A stretch of 64,000 nucleotides of DNA from a virus, in IMG/VR virus record IMGVR_UViG_3300032116_000067, positions 36,265-100,264 of that record; one strand, 5' to 3'. Position numbers and translations under genes: made by a program. Of the stretch, positions 38,856-48,100 are shown in pieces. The number at the start of each line of letters is the position of its first letter. Within the stretch, counting starts at the first letter, position 1. The notes under the pieces are model-generated. The model was not told the origin of the DNA and did not search any database. It saw nothing but the letters and a program-made list of their open reading frames with translations.

Positions 38856-39042
38856 ACAACATGAGTTTGACCAAGCGGTCAACGGACACAAGTACGCGTA
38901 TGTACTGTGGCACCTGGACCAGCATCTAAGAAACAGACTGAAGTACGAAGAAGGTCTATCTCAAGATGTCTATGATGCTCTACAAGCCACCCGGAATCAT
39001 CTTAGAGAACTTACCCAAGAATCTAATCTAGATCTTGGATAA
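38821..39042 (+). CDS. conserved small phage protein (FELP-E--EF family)
   Basis: 73 residues from ATG 38821. Pattern: LQFELPDEQHEFDQAVNGHKYAYVLWHLDQHLRNRLKYE, a family common in phages of many hosts with unknown role. It overlaps the previous gene by 35 bp, and the family start supports that. It ends three bases before the next promoter motif. Confidence 0.75.
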   Translation: MQATLQFELPDEQHEFDQAVNGHKYAYVLWHLDQHLRNRLKYEEGLSQDVYDALQATRNHLRELTQESNLDLG

Positions 39043-39044
39043 TA

Positions 39045-39092
39045 TTGTAGACTTTTTCAGAATAATCTATATCTTTACCAAGCAGTTCTACA
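39045..39092 (+). promoter_or_regulatory. promoter/operator with inverted TTGTAGAC / GTTCTACA pair
   Basis: TTGTAGAC (39045-39052) and GTTCTACA (39085-39092) in inverted orientation flank an AT-rich stretch with TATATCTT. It precedes the gene at 39101. Confidence 0.55.
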
Positions 39093-39100
39093 GATAGGAT

Positions 39101-39373
39101 ATGATTACGTTCAAGGATAATATCAACGGACTACACGACGATACCTGCGTAAAAGTCTATGATCCAGCGGATAAGAAGCTTATCGGAGTTTACCCGAACT
39201 ACCTGACCACTGGTAATAAACTAGGTATAAGTCCATCACTCGTGCAACAGAAATGTGCTAAGAAAACCCGGGTGTTTTCCCCGACGTATGGTAGTGAAGT
39301 AGCATGTCGATTGTCCAGACGGACCGCAGAAGAAGATGCACTAATACAAAAATCCAAAGCCCGTTTTTTATGA
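39101..39373 (+). CDS. small basic hypothetical protein
   Basis: 90 residues, basic, with CVKVYDPADKKLIGVYPNY and KLGISPSLVQQKCAKKTRVFSP segments that look like a small DNA- or RNA-binding fold. Own promoter. Overlaps the next gene by 4 bp. Function unknown. Confidence 0.6.
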   Translation: MITFKDNINGLHDDTCVKVYDPADKKLIGVYPNYLTTGNKLGISPSLVQQKCAKKTRVFSPTYGSEVACRLSRRTAEEDALIQKSKARFL

Positions 39374-39627
39374 AATACGTTTTCACTGGTTTTGTAACGA
39401 TCTGTTTATGGATCATGTTATTTGCTGTCTTACGTACGGCTAACAAGATGGAAGAGCTTCAGCAAGAGCTTGTGCATGCCCGCCAGCAACGAGATAGTAT
39501 AATGGATGAAGTGTTCTTACTTAAGACAGAACTTACGCGACACGAGATCACCAGGGAAGAAATCTTACGTCAATACCCTGAAGTATATGAAGCATATAAC
39601 ACGTTCCTTTCTACGGAAACTGAGTAA
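39370..39627 (+). CDS. small membrane protein with coiled coil
   Basis: 85 residues from ATG 39370. One transmembrane helix (about 4-23, FTGFVTICLWIMLFAVL) followed by a long heptad-patterned helix (MEELQQELVHARQQRDSIMDEVFLLKTEL). The shape is like an Rz/i-spanin or a membrane-tethered coiled coil. Function unknown. Confidence 0.6.
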   Translation: MKYVFTGFVTICLWIMLFAVLRTANKMEELQQELVHARQQRDSIMDEVFLLKTELTRHEITREEILRQYPEVYEAYNTFLSTETE

Positions 39628-39736
39628 GTACAACTGGACTTTCATTATCACCTGGTCAGTGATCCTGTTCATAAGCTACCGCTTGTGGAGCTGGATCTTT
39701 TCAGTGACCTATCAACTATTCAAATCCTTAACCTGA
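39587..39736 (+). CDS. very small membrane protein
   Basis: 49 codons starting in the previous gene's 3' end. Basic N-terminus (RSFLRKLSK) followed by an aromatic transmembrane helix (WTFIITWSVILFISYRLW). Its TGA overlaps the next ATG by one base (TGATG), typical of translational coupling, which supports expression. It could pair with the membrane protein upstream. Confidence 0.5.
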   Translation: MKHITRSFLRKLSKYNWTFIITWSVILFISYRLWSWIFSVTYQLFKSLT

Positions 39737-40188
39737 TGAAGGTATCTTTTGATTTCGACGGGACTCTGGAACTACCGGAGATCCAGGAGTACGCCAAGTC
39801 TCTAATCAAAAAAGGCATAGAGGTATGGATCGTAACCACGCGTTATGATGCCAACCACATGCACCGGTGGAGAGATCAGTTTCCGGAAGCTGAGTGGGCC
39901 GCTATCTTTTCTGAGCATGACGGAGACCCCAACTTTAACGTATGGGGTGTAGCAGAAAGCCTGGGGATACCCCGGCATCATGTCAGGTTTACCTGCATGG
40001 AGTACAAGCATACGTATCTCAATAAGACCAAGTTTGTTTTTCACCTGGATGATAATCCGGAAGAGATGAAACAGGCTAGGGTAAATCAATGTAATGTACC
40101 CTTTGTAGATGTTACCAATCCGAGCTGGAAAGAAGTATGTGATGAACACATAGAGAACTGGTTGATATACAACAACATCAAAGAATGA
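39736..40188 (+). CDS. HAD-superfamily phosphatase
   Basis: A 150-residue protein. The nucleophile motif I DFDGT is at residues 5-9, motif II VWIVTTR at about 31-37, and the motif IV region FHLDDNPEE at about 100. These are the marks of a minimal HAD phosphatase, possibly 5'-nucleotidase or polynucleotide phosphatase-like. It lies directly upstream of thyX, so a nucleotide substrate is plausible. Confidence 0.8.
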   Translation: MKVSFDFDGTLELPEIQEYAKSLIKKGIEVWIVTTRYDANHMHRWRDQFPEAEWAAIFSEHDGDPNFNVWGVAESLGIPRHHVRFTCMEYKHTYLNKTKFVFHLDDNPEEMKQARVNQCNVPFVDVTNPSWKEVCDEHIENWLIYNNIKE

Positions 40189-40841
40189 ACAACACGACGA
40201 ACAAAGTAGAACTTATCGGACACTATGGGGGTGACACAACTCACGCTATGTCAGCCTGGACCAGTACCACCCGTGACTACGATACAAAGAAAGAGCGTAT
40301 GCCGGGTCTGTTAAAGACCCTGGCTGAGAACGGACACCATACCCCGTTTGAAAAAAGCTCACTGCACTTTCTAGTAGATACAGATATCGCTACCCACATC
40401 CATCTGATTAAGCACCGTGTAGGTGTATCTGTGAACGCAGAGTCTGCCAGGTACAAAGAACTCAAGGAAGATAAGTTTTATCTCCCTCAAGACTGGCAGG
40501 GTATAGACATGGACGAAGATACCGACTGGTATCAGCACTTGTTATGGTTCACAGAACTTAGTAATAAACTGTATCACAGAGCATTACAAGATCTTACGCC
40601 GGTCCTCGGTCGCAAGAGAGCCAAAGAGTCCGCTCGGTTCTTCAAGACGTATAACTCTCAGATCACCAGTGATGTCATGTTTAACTTTCGTTCGTTTATA
40701 CACTTTCAAAAGTTAAGAAACGACGAGCATGCACAAGTAGAAGTTAGAGAAGTAGCACAACAGATGCTGCAGCTGGTACAACAACTCCCGGATAATCCTT
40801 TTGAACACTCCTTAAAAGCGTTTGGTTATGGTCCTAAGTGA
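40185..40841 (+). CDS. thyX: flavin-dependent thymidylate synthase ThyX
   Basis: A 218-residue protein. The ThyX signature RHRxxS-type motif appears as KHRVGVSVNAESARY (about 76-90), with the first Arg replaced by Lys. GHHTPFEKSSLHF upstream and NEHAQVEVREVAQQM-type helix downstream are in place. The enzyme makes dTMP from dUMP using FAD and methylenetetrahydrofolate. It overlaps the next gene by 14 bp and the HAD gene by 4 bp. Confidence 0.93.
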   Translation: MNNTTNKVELIGHYGGDTTHAMSAWTSTTRDYDTKKERMPGLLKTLAENGHHTPFEKSSLHFLVDTDIATHIHLIKHRVGVSVNAESARYKELKEDKFYLPQDWQGIDMDEDTDWYQHLLWFTELSNKLYHRALQDLTPVLGRKRAKESARFFKTYNSQITSDVMFNFRSFIHFQKLRNDEHAQVEVREVAQQMLQLVQQLPDNPFEHSLKAFGYGPK

Positions 40842-41364
40842 CAAGAAGATCTTAGAAGAGATTAAAGCAGGTAACATCATCATCGACCCGTTTGAACAGA
40901 AGTATCTAAATCCAAACAGTGTAGACCTGACACTCGCTCCTGCTTGCAAAGTATATGAAGAAGGGCTTATTCTAGATCCAAGAAAACCAAACCCCGTACA
41001 AGAGTTTATTATTCCGGAAGATGGTTTTGTTCTCCGACCCGGTGAGCTTTATCTCTATTCATGTAGAGAAACTATTGGAGTAAAAGGTACTATCTGTGCT
41101 ACAGTAATGGGTAAATCAAGTCTTGGACGACTTGGATTAGACATCCACGTTTGCGCTGGTTTTATAGACTCAGGATTTGTTGGAAGTCTTGTCTTAGAGA
41201 TGAGAGTCGTGCGTCCGCTAAAAGTCTATGCTGGCATGAAGATATGCCAGGTGAAGTTTGAACGCGTTGAAGGTACCATCTTAGAAAGCTACGATCAGAA
41301 GCCAGGATCTAAGTATATGAACCAAACCGGCGTACAAGAATCTAAGTACCATGAGAACTTCTGA
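40828..41364 (+). CDS. dcd: dCTP deaminase / dUTPase-family protein
   Basis: A 178-residue protein from ATG 40828. Blocks NPNSVDLTLAP, GFVLRPGELYLYSCRE, MGKSSLGRLGLDIHVCAGFIDSGFVGSLVLEM and AGMKICQVKFE are those of the Dcd/dUTPase fold; SSLGRLGL plus the Glu in VLEM suggest Dcd or a bifunctional enzyme. The product dUMP would feed ThyX. Residues for exact specificity cannot be settled by eye. Confidence 0.85.
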   Translation: MVLSDKKILEEIKAGNIIIDPFEQKYLNPNSVDLTLAPACKVYEEGLILDPRKPNPVQEFIIPEDGFVLRPGELYLYSCRETIGVKGTICATVMGKSSLGRLGLDIHVCAGFIDSGFVGSLVLEMRVVRPLKVYAGMKICQVKFERVEGTILESYDQKPGSKYMNQTGVQESKYHENF

Positions 41365-41569
41365 GGAAGATTTCTACTATGAAGAAGAAGGTAAGATCGT
41401 ACTCAAAGCTGCCTTTCATATCCGGCGGGGAGTCTGCTGCGGTAACAAGTGCCGCCACTGTCCTTATGAACCCAAGTATCTAAAAGGTAATACTATACTA
41501 CATGAGTCTGAAAAAAGCCCTGTACCTAGACGACGTGAGAACCCCGACAACGACGCTTCCAGGATATGA
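41351..41569 (+). CDS. DUF5522-like Cys-rich small protein
   Basis: 72 residues. The core RGVCCGNKCRHCPYEPKY (about 26-43) matches the CCG--CRHCPY motif of DUF5522-type proteins, likely metal-binding, of unknown function. Overlaps the upstream gene by 14 bp and the downstream one by 68 bp, so its 3' tail is doubly coding. Confidence 0.65.
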   Translation: MRTSEEDFYYEEEGKIVLKAAFHIRRGVCCGNKCRHCPYEPKYLKGNTILHESEKSPVPRRRENPDNDASRI

Positions 41570-41942
41570 ACCGTGGTATGTTGTTCGGAACTATGATGAG
41601 TTTGTAAGCTGGATCACTGAGCACGGGATCCCGGATCTAATCAGCTTTGATCACGACCTGGCAAGAGAACACATGAATGACTACTTTAGTCAATGTCATG
41701 CCCAGGGATACCAGTATCCAGACTATGCCAGCTATACTGAGAAGACCGGTCTGGACTGTGCCAGGTGGTTAGTAGAGTACTGTCAGGACAACAACGTTGT
41801 TCCTAAACTAATATCCGTACACAGCCATAACCCGGTGGGTACGACGAACATCCAAAGTCTAATCAACGGATTTAAAAAACATCTAGGGATGGTGGAAGAC
41901 TGTTTTACTACCCGTCATCCCTTCACCGTACAAACCAGTTAA
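41502..41942 (+). CDS. cyclic-phosphate-processing receiver-domain-like protein
   Basis: A 146-residue receiver-fold protein: LYLDDVRTP at the N-terminus, LISFDHDLA at about 46-54, TGLDCARWLVEYC at about 86-98, ISVHSHNPVGTTNIQSLI at about 106-123. The combination LDD-R-P / SFDHDL / TG-D / HS-NP-G--NI is that of the predicted cyclic-phosphate-processing receiver domain. Its expected role is on RNA or nucleotide 2',3'-cyclic phosphates. Could serve RNA repair or signal removal during infection (inference). Confidence 0.75.
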   Translation: MSLKKALYLDDVRTPTTTLPGYEPWYVVRNYDEFVSWITEHGIPDLISFDHDLAREHMNDYFSQCHAQGYQYPDYASYTEKTGLDCARWLVEYCQDNNVVPKLISVHSHNPVGTTNIQSLINGFKKHLGMVEDCFTTRHPFTVQTS

Positions 41943-41943
41943 T

Positions 41944-42117
41944 ATGCTATGGACAGTAATGTTAGAAGTCTTGAATTCTCAGAGAACTTTGCTAGGTGTA
42001 CAAGTAATCACAGGAGAGGATCCAAACTATAAGATACCGGTATTTAGTACCTATATCGGTTGTATCTTCTTCACTTTAGTGATTACAATAGGTTTCAAAA
42101 AGAAGGAGCACATTTAG
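41944..42117 (+). CDS. small membrane protein at the end of the plus-strand unit
   Basis: 57 codons, with one transmembrane helix near the C-terminus (about 36-51, YIGCIFFTLVITIGF) and a Lys-rich end. It starts one base after the previous stop and ends (TAG) inside the bidirectional terminator. The hydrophobic pattern supports a real gene. Confidence 0.55.
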   Translation: MLWTVMLEVLNSQRTLLGVQVITGEDPNYKIPVFSTYIGCIFFTLVITIGFKKKEHI

Positions 42118-42133
42118 TGCTCCTTTCTTTTTT
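42103..42133. terminator. bidirectional terminator
   Basis: AAGGAGCAC (42103-42111) and GTGCTCCTT (42117-42125) with a 5-nt loop, A-run on the left and T-run on the right. It separates the plus-strand replication block from the giant minus-strand genes. Confidence 0.85.
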
Positions 42134-42136
42134 ATC

Positions 42137-45100
42137 TTAGAGTCTTATATCCCAGTCCTTTCGGAAGTCATCGTCAAAGATAGCTCTCATTAGGATTCCT
42201 TCTTTTAAGATTGGTATCAGTCTTGATGCATACTTCATTGGTTTAGCATCCTCTTGAAGTTCAGTATCATCTACAGCTACTCCATAGAACTGCTTACTGG
42301 TAGCTTTGGTAAAGTTGATAAAGTCAACGGCTAACCCTACAACAGGTAACGGGGCCTGAACTAGTTCAGTAAATGATGTCGGAAGATAGTAGAACGAGAA
42401 TTCCGCGTAGTACTTTTCTAGGGCCCGGGTGATGTACTTTCTCAGACCACGTTCTTCATCTTCATCATCACCAGGTTTGGCAGCAAAGATCAAAGCTAAC
42501 ATACCTACGACTACAGCAAGCTCTCGAAGCTGGGAGCGTATGTTACCAATGTAAAGATCAATGAACTCGGCTTCAGTCAGATTAAACTCTTTTCCGGCTA
42601 GAGCGGCATCGGCACGTTCTTCTATATAACGCTGCTTGGCGGCTTGAATCATGTCTGTACCAGAACTTGAGATAATAGATTTAGCTATAGTCATGGGGTG
42701 CTTGATCAGCTCACTAAAAAACAACCTGGTTTTACCCATGTTGTACAACTCCAGATCTTGATTGTAATCGAGCTTACCAAATCTCTCTTTTACCATTTGA
42801 GGCATCCAAGATCTAAACTGCATAATAGCCATGCCGAGTTGTGTGGTACGGGCGTAGTTGATATCATCTCTGGTAGAGTTACCGATAATTGTCTTGTTAA
42901 CCTGCTTGATCTTACTCTTGAAAGCAAACCATTCTTTAGAAGAGATATCTATTCCTGGTATTTCAAGTTTGTCTTTTACAATCTTGGTTGTAGCATAGAT
43001 AGACTTCGTCTCTTTTAACTCTTTGACTCGGGCGTCGATTTTTTCTTTCAAAGCTTTACGCTCGGCCGGTAATACATTATAGTACACTTGATCGTAGTTA
43101 AACTCCTGCTTGACCATCTTAGTGATGTCAACGATCTTTCCATTGGTGTCAACCATGTGATTCATCATGGTAGCAATAGCTACGGGGTACTGAACAGCTT
43201 TATCGGAAAACCTCTGAATAAAGTAGAGCTTGTCAAGAGAGTTGAAACCAACGATCTTTGATACAGAAAGCTCATTTGTAAAAGCATCTTTGCGGTCTTC
43301 CAGTAAGATATCAGCATAGTGAAGAAGAGCAATGGTTTTTGGATCCCGCTTGGTTACCTGGTACATAGACGTAGCCCAGTCTTTTGTGGTAAAGATGGTC
43401 TTCTTACCTGCAGTAAACAACGCGTTGCCGGTACCGCCTACAAACTGGGCCGTGCCAGATATCGGGTTAAGAGCCAGTGTCTTCAGAGAGAAGAACTTCA
43501 TGAACCACCGTAGACTTTTATTGGCTGAGTATTCTTTATCTCTGAACTTAAACTTACTATCCGTAGTGTTATCTCCCATCTTGTTATAAAGATAGAAGTT
43601 CACAAAGCTTTCCAGAAGCTTAGCGTTGCGTTCATTATCCGGAACAGTTTGCGCTACTCCGTTTTTCTTTACTACGTCTCCCCAGTTGTTAGTGACAATC
43701 TGATCTTTGTTACGCTCAACATGTACCAGGATATTTGCAGCATCTTCTATCTCGCTCAGGGTTTCATAGTTAGCCATTTGAGCGGACCATACGCCAAATA
43801 CTTTAAACAGGTCTTTACTCTTTTGAGAATAGTCCACAGTACCGTCTTCTTTCTCTTCACCAATATCCTTCGTAAAGTGCACCGGGATATTCAAGAGTAC
43901 CTTACCGTTGATAGGATCTACCTTAGGGGTATACTTATCATCCGTACCGACTTCAAGCTCTTCAAAGAATCCCTTTGATGTAAACACACTTCCGCCAAAC
44001 GCTAGCTGGTCTAGTTTGTCTTTGTATATAGAAGGAATAAACCCCCATGAGTACTCGTCAATCATACCAAGATTCTCAGACTTACGCAGAAGTTTCTGAA
44101 ACTCGTTATAAACTTTCAACAGCGGTGCGTTCTCCGGCTTCTGAAGGTTCTTCCATTTGTCTGTGATCCAGGTGTCGTTGAACCTCAGGTATTTGTTCTG
44201 GGCATTTAACCAGGCAGCTGGATTATCACCGTTAGCCGTCACGTTATGGTTAGCAATCCAGTTATTGATTGTCTTCTGCTGAATGGCAGCATTTATCTGG
44301 GGATCCGTATTATAGGTCATGTTCATCACATACTTGGTATATGATGCCAGATCCTTTTCATACCAGGTTTTATCAAAGTTCATGTTTGACTTTACCCAGT
44401 TGATATCAGCTTCTTCAATAGCTTTTTTTCGTACTTTGTAAGCTTCTTTCTTATGCTTACGCAAGAACTGACCGTTCCAGTTTCCTTTTTCATCCATGTC
44501 CAAGATACCATCAAACATCTTATCGGGACTGATGTTCCGAGCTTTGGCCCAATCTCCCAGTTCTTTCTGAAGAGTTCTTAAAGTTTCAAGTGATTGATTA
44601 AACAGCATATCTCGCTTAGCTTGAGAATCCCTAAGTATTCTATAAAAAGCTTTAAAAGCCCGCTGCGAAATCTGACTCAGTGAGTCAAATAACCCAGCTA
44701 TAGGTCCGACCTTAGTTTCGGCGTTTAGTAAATTTTGTATACCTGCTTTATCCTCAGCCATTTTTTGACCAAGCTGCATGATAGCTCTCTTCATTTCCTT
44801 TACAGTAATTTCAGCATTGGAGTTCAGAGAGTTATACCTGTTCAGAATATCCTGATATACTTGTTTCATAGCAGAATTCTTCTCTTCATTCATAGCTTTA
44901 CGCAGCTCAGTCATGTAGTTCTTAAAGTAGAACGTAGTTCCAGAGAAGATCTTGAGAATATCTAGAGACTCTAAAGCATCTCTTTCTGATAAGGTATTGT
45001 TTTTTAACATCTTATCATATCTGTCTACCTCAATACTACCTAACTCAATAAACGTTCTGATGTCTTTTCTTAAATGCAGATCTCGAATAGCTTTACGATA

Positions 45101-48100
45101 CTTGCTGATCTGATCTTGCATTTTGATACGCTCAGATACTTTTGCATTAGAAGCAATGTTTTCAAAACGCTCAAGAAGATCTGTGAGTTTCTTGATCATC
45201 TCAGCCAGATTAGTATCCTCGTCAGTCTCTTCTTTTAATGTCACTGGAAGAAGGTAATCTTTATTAGGATCAGTATACCTGGTATCAACAGGGCCTATTT
45301 CTACACTCTTAAGGCTGTCAAGTTTCTTTTCACCTACTTTACCTGTATAGTTAAAGTTTGTCTTAATAGGTACAGCGCGAATCTTTCCGAACTTAGTGAA
45401 TCCATAGACATTACGAAGAATATTCACATATTCTTGTAACTGTATCTGATAAGCTTTCTCTTTATACGAAGGAAGCTCGGTTTTATCTTTCCCGATTTCC
45501 TGGCTCTTCCAGTCGTATACGTTTACTGTACCGTCTGGAGTGATGGCGATAAAGTCAATACTACCGGCCATGTCTTGTGTCGGGTCATAGATCTTAATCT
45601 CCCGCATGAAGACAGTATTTGGGTCGTAGCTACTGATCAGCTCTCGAACGTATGAATCAAGGGTATTGTAGTAATCAGTGCCGACATACTGTGACCGTGA
45701 AGCTACTGGGGTAGCCCTGCGTTTGTTTGTATTGGGATCTATATAAGAATCAATGATGTCTTCAATAGTAGCGTGGATCATATCTCCATACTCGGCTTTT
45801 AAGAGATCAAGCTCTTTTTTACGCTTGTCTCTTTTATCCTGGCGGAAGATTGACCGGTAGTAAGGATCCACCTTAGCCGTAGTTACGTTTTTAGAGATAG
45901 CTTTATCACCCCTGTAGTAGATGTGACGCTTCTGCCCGGTCCGGGGATCTACGCTGTTATCCAGACGTAAGAGTTTGGCTTCTTCTTTAAGCTTGGTTAC
46001 TCCATCGTTAAGCTGATAATACGTACCGTCTAGTGATTTAGAAGTGTTAAGATCAGATACATCTGCAGATAAGATCTGCTTGGCAACCTGCTCAAAAGGA
46101 TTGTCTTCTACCCTACTAAAAGATTTAGTAACAAACTCCCAAAGCTTAGCCCACCACTTGTTCAAAAAGCTCAGACGCTCGGGAGTTTCTTTACCCTCGT
46201 TCTGTCTGATGATAGCCTGGGCAACCAGTTTACCTATCGCTTCCTTCTTGAGCTTAACGAAGTTGATGCCCCCGCCAGGTAGTCTGTACTCGGGGCGGTT
46301 CTTGTATTGTTCTACGGTTTCACGATAGAGCTCATAGCTGGTGATCTTGTCCATCATCTCTTTGAGTAAGGGACTATTGTCATCCAGCATCTCTACAAAG
46401 AAGTGAGCGGCTTCTTCCGGCAGAGTACTTAGATCTGCGTTACCTTCTATGATCTCAATGATCTTATTGAGCATATCGGCTTTAGCTATAGCTGATACCG
46501 GCTCACCGTTCATGTCTTTGATCTGATTAACTTTCTCTACAGAGACTCCTATCTTATCAAGGAAGTTCTTGATCTTCTGATCAAGCTCTTTGTTTGTCGG
46601 CAGAGAAGTCTCCTTAGCTATTTGCAAATAGGTTGATGACTGTGTACCTGACTGAGCAACAAACTGCTTGAAGCCTTTTACATCTTGTTCACTACCTAAT
46701 ATGTGAATCTGTTCTGGTTCAAAAACAGCTATTTCTGTATTTCCTCTTATAGCACCCGTCATACCATCTACTCCAATAGCTGATAGCTGTGGTGAATAAT
46801 TTCCTATATATTTTCCATGATCACCTGTAACATAAGGATCATGAGGTATGCCGCTCAGTTCAGAAAGGGCTTTTTCAAAGATTCCTAACCCTTTTTGATC
46901 TTTGAAACTTGTTCTATCAATGATTTCTCTTCTGGTAGATAGATTTTTAACATTTAAGATTACGGATTCAGTATGACTTCTATTGGCATCATATTTTTTA
47001 GTTCGATCAGTATAGAAATAAAAACCGTCTCCTAAAACACCTCCGTCAGAAATACCAATCATATCTTTTCTAAAACCTTCTATTTTGATCTGACCTTTAC
47101 CGCCATCGTGATACACAATATCTTTCACATTACTATCAGGAAATATAGTATCAAGATATTGAGAGTATAGTTGTTGAGCTTGTTGTTTTGCAGACCTAGC
47201 TTTTTCAAATATATAATTTGATTTATCAGTCCCTGAGAAGTTTTCAATTATGTCGGGTCTTTTTTCAAGCAGTTTTAAATAAGCAGTCTTACCTAAACCT
47301 TTTCCTTGATATTCTGTTTCAATAACAGACTGAAAAATACTTGTACCTTCTACTTGAAATTCTCCTATATATTTTCCTTTTAACTTTATTATATAATTTT
47401 TACCCATTGGAGAAGATGGTAAACCTTCTTCAATGGTTATATCATTGTAATTATTAAACCCTAAAGCTTCATATACAGCATTAGCTAATTCAGGATTCTC
47501 CTGAAACAATTCAGCTACACCGGGTTTTACCGTAGAGCTTGCATCTTGATTGGTCTGATAGTAAACAAACTCAGAACGAGACACACCTAGATTATTCGGG
47601 GTGGACAGCACATAATCCTGCTGATCTTTTTCACGTTGAAACAGTCTTTCTTCACTGTTTAACGGACTCATCTTAAGCTTACCGGCATAGATATCTTGCC
47701 AGCTTTTAAAGATGTCTACGTCTGTTTCTTGTGACTTATAATAATAAACAAAGAAGTCAGTGGCTATGACGTTTTCACTTGTCATAGGTACTACTTTTCC
47801 TGTAGCTTTCTCAATAACTTCTCCTTTTTCTGCCCAACCGTTTACCTTTCGCTTAGTAACTCGCACGTCATAACCGGCTGCCGGAATAAAGTAAGCGTAC
47901 GTTGTATAGTTATCACCTTTCCAACCATTATGGACAGGGACTGCACCGATCTGATCCATATAGTTTACAAGATCATTATAATCCTGTACGTCTTCTACTA
48001 TAAAATCAAGATCATGTATAGGCTCCGATGACGGTCTGTAGATCTTCTCGCCTTGTCCTGCAATAGCCAAGCTACCAACTAGCTTAAAGTTAAACTTGTT

